DNA of 64,000 nucleotides, taken from the NCBI RefSeq assembly GCF_000276665.1, contig NW_004955469.1:9109233-9173232 (forward strand). Reading direction: 5' to 3'. This document shows positions 32,103 to 43,769 of this stretch, piece after piece (position 1 is the first letter of the stretch; each line of letters opens with the position of its first letter). The notes under the pieces are model-generated. The model worked only from the letters and a program-made list of their open reading frames with translations, searched no databases and had not been told where the DNA came from. Both the position numbers and the translations under genes were made by a program. Origin of the DNA: Chinchilla lanigera. Taxonomy: Eukaryota > Chordata > Mammalia > Rodentia > Chinchillidae.

Positions 32103-32230
32103 GCCACCGCGGAGCTGAAGGGCTCTAGGGAGAGGCTGCTAAAACTTGAGATCACACAAACAGAAACCGCAGATTGTAACATGTACTACACACATCTTAT
32201 TTTTAAAAATTTTACGGCTGGTTCGTCTTA
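32103..32230 (+). repeat. 128-bp segment duplicated at 34.8 kb
   Basis: Begins GCCACCGCGGAGCTGAAGG and ends GGCTGGTTCGTCTT; near-identical to 34807-34935 (only a few substitutions). Confidence 0.9.
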
Positions 32231-32884
32231 GCCAGCTGACTCTGAAAGTTTTGGTTTTATTCTGTAACATCAAACTGTGGTCTTGGGTTGGGGGGACAAC
32301 AACTGTGATCTTGTGGGGGAACTGTGATCCTGGATCTCCCACCACACTTATGCAACCGTACAATATCGGCCACTCTATGCGTGTGTGAAAACTCTGGGCT
32401 GTGCGAAAAGAAAAGAAGAGACGGAAAGACAGACCGGGAGGGCAAGCGAGCACAGGTGTGGGAAGTTCTTTGCGCTTTCTGCTTTTGATGATCTCTTGTG
32501 ACAATGTGGTGCTGGAAACAGCAGAGATTATCTTGTCACCAGGAAGAGGAAGTCATGAGCCAACCAAGAAACGGAGCCAAGGCTCTGACACTGCAGAACT
32601 TCTGAACGAGGCCGCTCTGGAGTTCTGTTCTCCAGACACTGTTCTGTGAAACAGTGATACCACCTCTCCCAGCTGCCTCAGTGATTCAGTGATAGGATTT
32701 GGAGTCTCACTTGACAGGTGTTAAACGGCATCATTAGTAGACGCAGACCTCAGCCAAAGCAGCTTATCTGATCCAGTACACAAAACTATTTTAGTATGAG
32801 ATCTACTGGCCGGCAATTCTGTACAGGTCCTTCCCAATTTCACATACTTTAAGAAGCACAGGCACCCTGCACAGACTTGGGAGA
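32231..32884. other. Unassigned sequence
   Basis: No recognised repeat or gene. Confidence 0.35.
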
Positions 32885-33320
32885 TGTCTTAAGTTACTTT
32901 TCTCATTTTGCTGAGACAAAATACCCAACACCCACAAGTTAAAGGAGAAAAGATTTATTTTGGCTCACAGTTTATAGAGGTTTCAGTTCATAGTCAGCTG
33001 GCTCTAAGGCAGGGTAGTATATCACAAAGGAGAAATAGTCACAGAGTTGTATCACAAAGGAGAAATAGTCCATGGCAGGGCAGGAAGCAGCAGCAAACAG
33101 CAGCAGAAGCAGCAGCAGCAGCAGCAAGTAATGCCAGCAGCCCTCTTTCTGTCTCTTATATTACATGTAGGTTACCCACCCTCAGAACACTTACACCAGG
33201 GTAAGTCACCCTTAATTTCAGCATCACACATTTAATCCAAGCATCACACAGCCACTTCTGAAAAACCCCATTTATGACCCAGTGAGGCTTTGGGAGGACT
33301 TCTAGATACAAGCCATAACA
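32885..33320 (-). mobile_element. Complete MaLR-like solo LTR with 5-bp TSD
   Basis: Reverse complement runs TGTTATGGCTTGTATC to GTAACTTAAGACA. GGAGA flanks it at 32880-32884 and 33321-33325. Contains a CAG-type triplet repeat (about 33086-33126) and a 29-bp direct repeat (TATCACAAAGGAGAAATAGT). Confidence 0.92.
33086..33126. repeat. CAG/GCA triplet microsatellite inside the LTR
   Basis: AGCAGCAGCAGCAGCAGC-type array. Confidence 0.9.
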
Positions 33321-33325
33321 GGAGA

Positions 33326-33735
33326 GAAGCAAAGGCTAACTCTGCCTCTTGGAGAGGGGGCTTTTCTTCCTGTAACTGGTTCTCTATCTCCTCCATGTCC
33401 CTGGCAGTCCCGAGGGTCTGAGCTGTCTGTGTGGGAAGTTCTGGCCTGCTGGCCAACTTCATGGGACAAGAATGCTGTTTCACAATCATGGGAGTAAGAA
33501 GGGCACACGTTAGCCCAGAAGTTGGGGTTGGTGACCCTGAAATATCATCAGTACTATGGAATCTGTACTGTCACTGTGAAGGATAATACCCACTGCTAAC
33601 TGGTTTCATTTCTAAACATTCTAAAATGAATAAAAGTTATCAAGTGTTTAATAGCACCAGTTTGATATATGGCTAACACTCTTATTTTAAAATGTTTTGC
33701 AGAGATTATATGTGCACACAGCACGTGTAGAAATC
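33326..33735. other. Unassigned sequence
   Basis: No recognised feature. Confidence 0.35.
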
Positions 33736-33742
33736 AGACCAG

Positions 33743-33833
33743 GGCCAGGGATGCAGCTCAGCGGCACAGTACCTTGCCCAGCAAGCATGAGGTCGTGAGT
33801 TTGATTCCCGGTACCAAAAAAAAAAAAAAAAAA
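33743..33833 (+). mobile_element. ID SINE
   Basis: AGGGATGCAGCTCAGCGGCA..TTTGATTCCCGGTACC, long A-run; AAATCAGA flanks. Confidence 0.92.
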
Positions 33834-33959
33834 ATCAGATCAATAACCCTTGCTGTCATCTTAGTCTCTCTTCCTTCTCTAGAAGAAACTGTGATTGTCA
33901 GGTTCTTGAGTATTCTTCTAGAGTTCTGTAGACACACAAGTAAATATATACATTTTTTT

Positions 33960-34022
33960 ACGGAGGCGCTGGGGATAGAACCTTATGCATGCTAAGTGAG
34001 CACTCTGCCCCTGTGCAGCTCC
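33960..34022 (-). mobile_element. Old ID-like SINE fragment
   Basis: GGCGCTGGGGATAGAACCTT..GAGCACTCTGCCCC. Confidence 0.6.
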
Positions 34023-34359
34023 ACTTTTAACTCACATGGTAGAACATAAGGCTTATTGGCCGCATCTCAGAGATTCACATCACTGGGTTTGGTGGTTTTT
34101 ATTGCTGTTGTTGCATATTTCTCTTTTGTTTTGTTTTGGGATGCTGAGAGAAGAACAAAGATTTTAATGCATAGGACCTTTTATAATCATTGGTGAGGTC
34201 TCAGATCTAAAGTGCTCTTCCAAAGCAAAATGACACGTTAAGGTCACACATCATGCACATCCTTCTGAACCTGGTCACCTGGCTGTCTAGTGCCAACAAG
34301 ACACGCAGCATTCCTGGCTGCCGCAGTCTATACCCCAGTGATATCAGGAAAGAAATGCT

Positions 34360-34557
34360 CTTTGAAGCCCCCTGCCTCAGCTGGGAGGGACCTGCTTTTT
34401 TTTTTTTTTTTTTTCTGGGTTTTTTATTTGTTTTTATTTTTTTTGAGACTGGGTCTTAAAACACAGTTCAGGTGGGCCTTGAACTTAATATGTAACTCAG
34501 GCTGGCCACCGCAGAGCTGAAGGGCTCTAGGGAGAGGCTGCTAAAACTTGAGATCAC
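34360..34557. repeat. Left copy of contig-end duplication
   Basis: CTTTGAAGCCCCCTGCCTCA to ACTTGAGATCAC, ending at the N run; repeated right after it. Confidence 0.95.
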
Positions 34558-34657
34558 NNNNNNNNNNNNNNNNNNNNNNNNNNNNNNNNNNNNNNNNNNN
34601 NNNNNNNNNNNNNNNNNNNNNNNNNNNNNNNNNNNNNNNNNNNNNNNNNNNNNNNNN
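34558..34657. other. Assembly gap, exactly 100 N, between two copies of the same sequence
   Basis: The left contig ends ..GAGATCAC and the right contig restarts at CTTTGAAGCC, which is the start of the same block. This points to an unmerged overlap rather than missing sequence. Confidence 1.
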
Positions 34658-34860
34658 CTTTGAAGCCCCCTGCCTCAGCTGGGAGGGACCTTCTTTTTTT
34701 TTTTTTTTTTTTTTTTTGAGGGTTTTTTTTTTTTTTTTAGTTTTTTTGAGACTGGGTCTTGCCATACAGTTCAGGTGGGCCTTGAACTTAATATGTAACT
34801 CAGGCTGGCCACCGCAGAGCTGAAGGGCTCTAGGGAGAGGCTGCTAAAACTTGAGATCAC
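34658..34860. repeat. Right copy of contig-end duplication
   Basis: Same block as 34360-34557, differing mainly in poly-T lengths and in CTGCTTT/CTTCTTT and TTAAAACAC/TTGCCATAC. Confidence 0.95.
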
Positions 34861-35002
34861 ACAAACAGAAACCGCAGACTGTAACATGTATTACACACAT
34901 CTTATTTTTAAAAATTTTATGGCTGGTTCGTCTTTGCCTACAGGCAAACCTCCTGTACCTCCTGAGTGCTGGAATTATATGTATGTGCCACCATGCCCGG
35001 CC
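34740..35002 (-). mobile_element. B1 SINE interrupted by a 129-bp copied segment
   Basis: B1 halves 34746-34806 (TTGAGACTGGGTCTTGCC) and 34936-35002 (CTGAGTGCTGGAATTATATG) are separated exactly by 34807-34935. Confidence 0.85.
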
Positions 35003-35117
35003 TAACGCTGACCATCTAAAAATGACAGAGGACATTTTGCAATTATAGAGTGACTTCTAAGTAAAACATCAATAGCATCACAATTGTCTTAGTTCCCTGA
35101 ACCTCAGGATTAATTTT

Positions 35118-35450
35118 TTGTTGTTGTTTTTGAAACAGGTTCTCACTGTATATTCTAAACTGATTCTGAACTCACTATGTAGCCCAGCCTGGCTTCAAAC
35201 TCAATCTTTCAACCAGGCATGGTGGCGCACACCTACAATCCCAGCACTTGGGAGGCTGAGGCAGAAGGATTGTTGCAAGTTCGAGACCAGCCTGGGCTAT
35301 AAAACGAGTTCAAAGCCAGCCTGAACTGCATAATGAGACCCCATCTCAAAAAGACAAAAACAAACAAAACAAAACAAAACAAAGAAAAAAGTCGGACTTT
35401 CTGCCTCAGCTTTAGAGCTGGGATTAAAGGCATGCATCACCATGCCTGAC
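35118..35450 (-). mobile_element. B1 SINE (minus) split by a B1 SINE (plus)
   Basis: Minus B1 pieces at 35130-35205 and 35398-35450 flank a plus B1 at 35212-35385 (ACCAGGCATGGTGGCGCACA..). Nested insertion. Confidence 0.9.
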
Positions 35451-35593
35451 CAGTACTAATGTTTTTGTGCATAAAATTTTATTTAAACTCAGTCAGGACA
35501 GATACTTCCAGGCACTGCCCACCTTCTTGCATGAAGCTCTAACCCTATATCTACTTTAGAATTATATATATATATATATAAAGTAATGTTATC

Positions 35594-35744
35594 TTTTTTT
35601 TTTTTTTGAGACAGGGTCTTGCTATGTAGTTCAGGCCAGCTTTGAACTCACTTTGTAGCTCAGGCTAACCTTGAACTCGTGACAATCCTCCTGTCTCAGG
35701 CTCCCGAGTGGTGGGATTATAGGAGTGTACCACCACACCCAGCC
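35594..35744 (-). mobile_element. B1 SINE
   Basis: GAGACAGGGTCTTGCTATGT ... GAGTGTACCACCACACCC; a (TA)n tract precedes it (35562-35580). Confidence 0.92.
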
Positions 35745-35759
35745 ATCTACCTATACTTC

Positions 35760-36010
35760 TGCATGGCTGCTTGTGTCTTTTTTAATTATTTATTTTTATT
35801 TGTACATGTTTGCAGTACATAATTATTGCATTCATCATATGGAGTTTGTACTTGTACATAATACACCTTAATTCTCTTTACATCTCTTTTCCCTACCCTC
35901 TCTCCCCCTTTCCTCTATCTCTTGGTTCCCTTCCTACTTGCAAAAGTTATTTTTTTCTTCTTCTTCTCCTTCTCTTCTTCTTCTTTTTTTTTTTTTTTAA
36001 AAAAACATAC
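35760..36010. repeat. AT-rich old repeat and TTC-rich run
   Basis: L1-like AT-rich text, then a pyrimidine run 35950-35997. Assignment weak. Confidence 0.35.
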
Positions 36011-36014
36011 TCTA

Positions 36015-36194
36015 ACTAAATTGCCCAGGCTGGTCTCAAACTTGCAGTTCTCCTGCTTCGACTTCCTAGAATGCTGGGACTTAATGCATGCACCACCACA
36101 CCTGGCTCAGTATGTGTCTTGTTTTGCTTTGTTTTTGGTACTGGTGATTGAACAAAGAGATGTTCTACCACTGAGCTACACCCCCAGCACTTTT
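36015..36194 (-). mobile_element. B1 fragment and dID fragment (minus)
   Basis: TTGCCCAGGCTGGTCTCAAA..CACCACACCTGG, then GGTACTGGTGATTGAAC..GAGCTACACCCCCAG. Confidence 0.75.
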
Positions 36195-36330
36195 AATTTT
36201 AATTTTGAGAATGGGGGAAAAAACACAAATTATATCATGGACAGGTACAAATTCTCTATGATGAATGTGATCATCATGTATATCTAAAATGTACCAATAA
36301 AATTTAATTTTTAAAAAGAAAGGAAGAAAA

Positions 36331-36535
36331 AGGACTAGGGATGCAGCTGAATGTAAAGTTTAATTTAATTCCCTGGGTTTAATTCCCAGTGCCATAAAAT
36401 TAAAATTAAAATTAAATTTTAAAAAAAATTTATTTTGAAACAGGTTCTCATTATATTGTGGCCTGAAATTTGGGATCCCCCTGTCTCAGCCTCCCCAGTA
36501 GCTAAGATCATAGGCATGTACCACTATACCAACTT
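36331..36535. mobile_element. dID fragment (plus) and B1 fragment (minus)
   Basis: GGGATGCAGCTGAATG..TTTAATTCCCAGTGCC, then TTTGAAACAGGTTCTCATTA..GGCATGTACCAC. Confidence 0.7.
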
Positions 36536-36557
36536 CATTATGTTTTAAATCATCTTT

Positions 36558-36732
36558 TTTTCTTTCTTTCTTTCTTTTTTTTTTTTTTGTCTTCTTGAGA
36601 CAAGGTCTCCCTATGCAGTTCAGGCTGGCCTTGAGCTCACTTTGTAGCCCAGGCTGGCCTCGAACTCCCATCCATCCTCCTGCCTCACCCTCCCAAATGC
36701 TGGGATTACAGGCGTGTGCCACCATGCCTGGC
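36558..36732 (-). mobile_element. B1 SINE
   Basis: GAGACAAGGTCTCCCTATGC..GGCGTGTGCCACCATGCC; TAAATCAT flanks both sides. Confidence 0.94.
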
Positions 36733-36983
36733 ATAAATCATGGTTTTCTGTGCAAAGGGATATATAGTGCTCTGCTGCATGGCTATAGCATGACATATTA
36801 ACTAGCTGCCTATGCATGAACAATGTACTGGACACTGGCCATTTTTTCTGGCTGGTCAGTTCCTCCAAAGCACTTCTAATGTGGGTGGGAAAACTCACTC
36901 TCTAGTCTCCTTTGAAGCTCTAGCACACTGTTGCCTACATCCAGGCCCCAAATAGAAAGTGTACCCTATAGGAACTGGGATCT

Positions 36984-37135
36984 AGCCGGGCATAGTGGTA
37001 CACGCCTGTAATCCCAGCACTCAGGAGGCTGAGGCAGGAGGATCGTTGCAACTTCGAGACCAGCCTGGGTTACAAAGTGAGCTCAAGCCCAGCCTGAACT
37101 GCATAGCGAGACCTTGTCTCAAAAAGCCAAAAATA
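36984..37135 (+). mobile_element. B1 SINE, long-tail form
   Basis: TAGCCGGGCATAGTGGTACA ... TTGTCTCAAAAAGCC. Confidence 0.94.
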
Positions 37136-37146
37136 AATTCACCTTT

Positions 37147-37187
37147 GGGGCCAGGGACATAGTTCAGCGGCACAAGCGCCTGCCTGG
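37147..37187 (+). mobile_element. ID SINE, 3'-truncated
   Basis: GGGCCAGGGACATAGTTCAG..GCGCCTGCCTGG, then abrupt switch to other DNA. Confidence 0.75.
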
Positions 37188-37540
37188 AACTGGGCTCTGC
37201 AGGCATCTACTTGGCTGGCCGGACTGCAACACAGGCTCGCAGCTGTGGAGGCAGTGGGGGCTGCAGAGCAAGGTCCTGCTGCACAGGAGACACTGGGGGA
37301 CCAGTGCCTGTCACTTGCAGCCAAGTTCTTGGCAGCAGCCCATGCGGTTTTAAGTAGTTCTTGGCCCCAGCTAACTGGCTGTTCTGCTCATCTGGCTATT
37401 TCTGCATCCGCTTGTGCTCTAGCCCTTGCAACAATTTACAATAAACAGCCTGCAACTAATCCAGCAGAATCAAATCTGCAGCTTGCAGCCAGCAGCCTAG
37501 TCTGAGACAAACATTTTGTTTTCCTTCTAATTTGTTCTTT
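37188..37540. other. Unassigned, possibly LTR-derived
   Basis: GC-rich then TTTACAATAAACAGCCTGC near 37435, resembling an LTR polyadenylation region. Weak. Confidence 0.3.
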
Positions 37541-37577
37541 TTGTAGAGAGGGGAAAAAAAAAAAAAAACTGTGACAG

Positions 37578-37668
37578 TGGCCGGGAATACAGCTCAGCGG
37601 CACAGCACCTGCCTGGCAAGAGCAAGATTATGAGTTTGAATCTCCGTACTAAAAAAAAAAAAAAAAAA
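37578..37668 (+). mobile_element. ID SINE immediately 5' of the HNRNPA1 pseudogene
   Basis: GGCCGGGAATACAGCTCAGC..TTTGAATCTCCGTACT, A-run. Confidence 0.9.
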
Positions 37669-37789
37669 GTAACAATTATCCTTCCATGTACCTTTATAAA
37701 GGCTAAATCTATGGCATAAAATGCTAAAAATAAAATTGCTGCTCTAAAAACAATGAGTTTCTTTTTTTTTCCGCTGGTGGACACCCCGG

Positions 37790-38880
<1,091 letters not shown>

Positions 38881-39190
38881 GAATGACGGCCCCAATAGCT
38901 GTGGCTCCCACGATCCGCACCAGTTATAATTCAGAAGGAGAGAACCCTGTTCTGACCCAGCAGCCACATGGATCTCCTTCAGAAACTTTGACTGACCCTC
39001 TTTGGGTCAGGGCAGCATGTCTGCTACCAATCACTGGTCTAAGAGAACGGATACTTTGGCCACCAAGCTGGGGAGGACAGATCTTAATAGTGGAACGAAG
39101 AAAGGGCCATGTTACATGTTATGAATCTGAGACTCAGCAATCAAGCAATTGTCCAAGGGCACAGGAATGTAGGGTAGAGCTCTCCAAAGC
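38881..39190. other. Unassigned sequence after the pseudogene
   Basis: A MIR-like antisense stretch (GAGACTCAGCAATCAAGCAA) at about 39128-39165; otherwise unrecognised. Confidence 0.35.
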
Positions 39191-39196
39191 AAATGT

Positions 39197-39345
39197 ACTT
39201 GGCATGGTGTCAAATGCCTGTAATTTCAGCACTGGGGAGGCTGAGGCAGGAAGATCAATGTAAGTTGGAGGCCAGCCCGGGCTACATAGTGAGTTCAAAG
39301 GCTGCCTGGACAGCAGAGTAAGACTCTGTCTCAAAAAGAAAGAGG
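39197..39345 (+). mobile_element. B1 SINE
   Basis: ACTTGGCATGGTGTCAAATG..CTCTGTCTCAAAAAG. Confidence 0.9.
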
Positions 39346-39381
39346 AAGAAAGAAAGAAAAAAAAAAGAAAGAGAGAGAGAA

Positions 39382-39428
<47 letters not shown>

Positions 39429-39445
39429 AAGCAAGCAAGAAAGAA
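39346..39445. repeat. (GA)n purine microsatellite
   Basis: GAAA units then a long GAGA tract. Confidence 0.97.
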
Positions 39446-39558
39446 TTATTTGGAGTTTTCTTCCATTTTTTTATTCCTGAAAAATATTTCACATATTCTA
39501 AAATCCACCATTTAAAAATTCACAACTCAGTAAAAAAAAAAAAAAAGCCTCAGTGTTT

Positions 39559-39703
39559 TAAATACCAGGCCTTGGGCTGGGGATTTAGCTCAGCGGCAAA
39601 GCGCCTGCCTGGCAAGCGCAAGGTCGTGAGTTCGGTTCCCGGTACCGGAGAAAAACAAAAATAAAAATAATAAATAAATAAACAAATAAATAAATACCAG
39701 GCC
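39559..39703 (+). mobile_element. ID SINE with 13-bp target-site duplication
   Basis: TAAATACCAGGCC at 39559-39571 and 39691-39703. ID body near-identical to others in the window. Confidence 0.96.
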
Positions 39704-39797
39704 AGATGTTGTGTACTTGGTGTAATCAGTGCTGCGCTGCAAAATATTCGGCAACCAATTTGTCACTATTATTAGTTAGACTATTGGCTTACTTACC

Positions 39798-40065
39798 TGT
39801 CTCTGGTTCCTGAGACAAAACATCCAACACCCAAAGCTAAAGGAGAAAAGGTTTATTTAGCTCACCATTTGCAGAGGTTTCAGCCCATAATCCACTGGCT
39901 CCAAGGCAGGGTGGCACACGGCAGAGGGCAACCGTTCATGGTGGCAGGAGACAGCAAAAGCGAGGTGGGGGAGACCTCTTTCTGTCCCTTATATTGTACG
40001 CAGGCTCCCCACCCTAGGGCAGATGTAGCACTCATACCCTTAATGCCAGCATTGGACCATGATTA
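39798..40065 (-). mobile_element. MaLR-like LTR, 5' end lost
   Basis: TGTCTCTGGTTCCTGAGAC start, AAAGGTTTATTTAGCTCACC, CTGGCTCCAAGGCAGGG. The far end degenerates into an ATTAAAGATTATTCGCTT direct repeat. Confidence 0.8.
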
Positions 40066-40179
40066 AAGATTATTCGCTTAATTAAAGATTAACCATAATA
40101 AAAGATTATTCGCTTTTTTGACAAATGGGCAAAGAATTCCAATACATATGTTTCTGGACAACACATACAAGAGCAAAGT

Positions 40180-40370
40180 GCAAGCTAGGCATGGTGGTGC
40201 ACACCTGTAATCCCAGCACTCTGGGAGGCTGAGGCAGGAAGATGATAAATTCAAGTTCAGCCTGGGCAACTTACTGATTTAGCAAGACCTTATCAAAAAA
40301 ACAAAACAAAACAAAGCAAAATAGCTCAATGCAAAGGCCCTGGGTTCAATCCCTGGTACTGGAAAAAAAC
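40180..40370 (+). mobile_element. B1-dID SINE
   Basis: AGCTAGGCATGGTGGTGCAC..AGCTCAATGCAAAGGCCC..CAATCCCTGGTACT. Confidence 0.88.
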
Positions 40371-40395
40371 AAAAAACAAAAAAACAAAAAAAAAA

Positions 40396-40500
40396 CTGAG
40401 TGCAGTGGTGCACAGCTATAATTCCAGCACTCTGGGTAAGGCAAGAGGATCATGTGTTCAAGCCCAGACTGGGTAGCATAGTGAGACCTAGTCTCCCCTG
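40396..40500 (+). mobile_element. B1 SINE
   Basis: TGAGTGCAGTGGTGCACAGC..GTGAGACCTAGTCTC. Confidence 0.8.
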
Positions 40501-40509
40501 TCTCCCCCG

Positions 40510-41170
40510 AAAAATTGCACCAGATACTTGTTAAAGGTGGCAAGGAAGACTTTATTTGAGACTACTCAATAAGGGCCAGGACTGTCACAATAGCCAGGCA
40601 TGGTGGCACATGCTTGTGATCCCAGCACTCGGGAGGCTGAGCCAGGAGGATCATGGGAGTTTGAGGTCACCCTGGGCTACATAGTGAGTTCAAGGCCAGC
40701 CTGGACTACGGAGGGAAAACCTGTCTCAAAAAAGAGACTGTCACAATAGGGAAGAGAGATTGAATCCAACAGCAAGGTGTTGGATTACCTGTATAACTGG
40801 CAAACACAGAACACAGCTGAGTCTAGGCCAGCACACAGCTCCCCCACAGCGAGCCATCTGTGATTGCTCCAGCGAGCAGTTGTTGCTGGGATTCTCCTGG
40901 GCTTCGGCCCCAGCCAGCACAGTCTGCGGAGTAGACATGGAGGGTCTCTGTGATCAGGTGATAGGTGAATTTGTCACCAAATTTCCGCAGTTGGTGATGC
41001 AAAGTCAATGGGCCTATTGCATCCAAGCCCTGCTTGTCACTTCAAGTCGCAATGCCTGTGTAAAGAACGAGAGGGGGACCGTGCAGCAAGCACCACCCAT
41101 GGGGACCTCTTGGGGCCAATTAACAGTGAGGGAGGGCTCTTTGGGGTTTCGGGTCAGAATCAAATAACAC
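40510..41170 (-). mobile_element. Probable ERV LTR with nested B1
   Basis: Minus strand near 40553 reads CTCAAATAAAGTCTTCCTTG, a typical LTR polyadenylation/U5 join. The upstream boundary near 41170 is a guess. A B1 (40593-40735) is nested with 13-bp duplication GACTGTCACAATA at 40580-40592 and 40736-40748. Confidence 0.6.
40593..40735 (+). mobile_element. B1 SINE with perfect 13-bp TSD
   Basis: GCCAGGCATGGTGGCACATG body, long-tail form. Confidence 0.95.
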
Positions 41171-41244
41171 ACACCCATAAAGGGATTGAAAGGACAGTCG
41201 CTCATATTTGGTATCTACACCCGGGAAAAGTCACTATTGGGGTT

Positions 41245-41410
41245 TGTTTATTTATTTGGGTTCTAACGATTGAACCCATGGCCTTCTCATTGAGCTACAT
41301 CCTTTTTCCTTTTTATTTTGAGACAGGCTCTCACTAAGTACCGAATTGCCACGCTCTGCCTTCCGCCTCCCTGAGAGCCAGGATCACCAGCGTGGGCCGT
41401 GGTGCCCGGC
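41245..41410 (-). mobile_element. B1-dID SINE, CpG-rich old copy
   Basis: ACGATTGAACCCATGGCC..GAGCTACATCC, then GAGACAGGCTCTCACTAAG. Confidence 0.8.
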
Positions 41411-41584
41411 GGAGTGGTTTCTATCCTACTGTCATCCAGGACAATCAAATCGGTCTATAAATTTAATGCGATCTTAACCAAATTTTCATAGGAGTTTAAA
41501 ATTGGAATTTGGGAATTCCAATTATCTTCTGAAAGAGAAAATAGTCAGGGGGATGTAGCTTAGGAGTTGAGCATGCGCTTAGGG

Positions 41585-42000
41585 TAAGGTTTCACACAAG
41601 TGAGAGATGGAACAAAGGTAAAGAAAGCCTTTATTGTAAGGCACAGGAAGGCTGCAAAAGAGACGCAAGGACCCTCTTTAGGCTGCTAAAGAGATGCAAG
41701 GATCCCTCCTGAGGAAGGGTCACAGAGACAAACGATATATTGGGCTTCGCTGAGGGCAGGGTTTGCGGGGAGTCTAAGTGACGCAACAGATGCTGATTGG
41801 GAAGGAGGGATCACGCATGCGTAAAAATAAAATGGGAACTTGTGGTTAGACTGAGGAAAGAAGGCAGAAGTTAGTGTGGGAGGGACGCGTTGGTTGTTGT
41901 TTTAGTCTCCGCGCCACATCAGATGGCTGCCATGATGACTTGGCACGGGAAGAAACCCATCACTTAGCATACCTGAGGCCCTGGGACTCAGCCCCCCAAA
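41585..42000 (-). mobile_element. Probable ERV LTR (minus)
   Basis: The reverse complement contains CAATAAAGGCTTTCTTTACC (41617-41636), a polyadenylation/R-U5 signature, preceded by GC-rich U3-like sequence. Confidence 0.6.
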
Positions 42001-42067
42001 ATTAAAATTCAATGAAAATGTAAGTCTATAAAATAATACAGATGTAACAATATAAAACTGAAGGGAT

Positions 42068-42222
42068 TAGCTGGGCCTGGTGGCACACGCCTGTAATCCC
42101 AGCACTCGGCAGGCTGAGGCAGGAGGATCATTGCAAGTTCAAGAGCAGCCTGGGCTACAAAGTGAGCTAAAGGCCAGCCTGAACTGCATAGCGAGACCCT
42201 GTCTCAAAAAGACACACACACA
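42068..42222 (+). mobile_element. B1 SINE, long-tail form
   Basis: AGCTGGGCCTGGTGGCACAC..CTGTCTCAAAAAGAC, (CA)n; CTGAAGGGATT flanks. Confidence 0.94.
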
Positions 42223-42257
42223 CAAAAGCTGAAGGGATTGAAAATAATCAAATCTGC

Positions 42258-42432
42258 CGTACATGCTCCAGTTACTTGGAAAACTGAGGCAAGAGGATCA
42301 CAAATCAAAGCCAGCTTGAGCAATGTAGTGTGGCCCACTCTCAAAATAAAATTTGGAAAAGGAGGAATAGGGCTGAGAGGGTGGTTCAGTACTCTGAGTT
42401 CAAGTCACACTACTGCCAATAAATAAATAAAT
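42258..42432 (+). mobile_element. B1-dID SINE, degenerate
   Basis: GTTACTTGGAAAACTGAGGC..GTACTCTGAGTTCAAG, (AAAT)n tail. Confidence 0.65.
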
Positions 42433-43510
42433 CAGTGGACTACGATAAAGCACAGAAAGGGACCCATGTATATGTGCAAATGAAGTTTACAAAAGTGACA
42501 CTTAAATCTGGAAGCAAAAATGTGCCTTTTTTAATAAATCACCTGAGATAATTGGCTACCCAGTGAAGGGGGAGAAAAAAAGCAATAAACTTCTTGCCCC
42601 ATCACATCAAAAACAGAGTACTTCATCATTTAGGCAGGAAAACTTAAAATATTTTTAAGGTTTTTAACCTATGTTTTAAAAATACTACTGGGGTGGAGAA
42701 TCTCTTTTGAAGCAAGTTACAAAGTCCGAGGGTGTAGAAGACAGACATTTGTTCCCGTAAAATTCAAAGTTCTGGTTCGGGTTAGATATTACTGGGCACA
42801 GCCCCAAATAAGTCAGTTTCTACACTTCGGGTTGGGATTTTGAGTTCCGGGATTCACGGTTTCCCAAGCAGATTAGACTGTGAGGAAAGCTGTGTCGTCC
42901 CTCAGTTGTATGGACTGGATGTGACACAACATTTCTCAGTACTCAGGACAAAGTGTTCTTCACCTGCAGCTCATGAAAATGTGTTACTACAATTAAAAGG
43001 ACAAAAAGATGTCCACAGCAATGCGAACGGAAGTTCTCTGAAGAAGCCGCGTCCACTGTGAAGAACTGCAGCCTGACCCGGCTGACCGTGGACAGACCGA
43101 TGTTGTAGAAAGAGCCAAGGTCACCTGAGCTGTCTTTGGTATCTTTCAATAGTCATTGCCAATCAAGCTCTGCTTATCTGTCTGACTCAGCGTCCTCGAG
43201 ACTGCAGATACACGCTCAGATGCGTTTTCCCTGACACTCCGCGACCCCTAGAGGTGGAAATGAGACAGCTGAATTCTGTAGGAGTTCGCCTTTCTCTATT
43301 CCTATACTCTGTGACTTTCACTTACTTTTTTTGTTCTGTGACTCTCAAATTTCCTGTAACCTCTTCCTGGATACCGCGTCATTCAAGATAACTTGAATCT
43401 CTGTTCCAAGGCCATGGTCGCTCGCAGTTGGTTAAATCCACTATTTCCTTTTAAAGCAGTGTTGTAATTTTATATTGACAGCAGTAAAAAGATATCATAA
43501 AGATACTTGG
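42433..43510. other. Unassigned sequence, about 1.1 kb
   Basis: No repeat or gene that I can name; no frame above about 75 codons. Confidence 0.4.
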
Positions 43511-43667
43511 GCCAGGCATGGTGGCGCATGTCTGTAATCCCAGCACTTGGGAGGCTAAGGCAGGAGGATTGTTGCAAGTTCAAGACCAACCTGAGCTACA
43601 AAGTGAGCTGAAGTCCAGCCTGAACTGCATAGAGAGACCCTGTCTCAAAAAAAGCAAACAAATAAAA
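43511..43667 (+). mobile_element. B1 SINE, long-tail form
   Basis: GGCCAGGCATGGTGGCGCAT..; AAAGATACTTGG flanks both ends. Confidence 0.95.
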
Positions 43668-43769
43668 AAAGATACTTGGATTTGAGAAAGCACCAATCCC
43701 TCAAGTTCACAAGATTTCTTCAGTGAATGCGAAACCAAAAGTGGTTAAATGCTGGGGAAGAACTAAACC

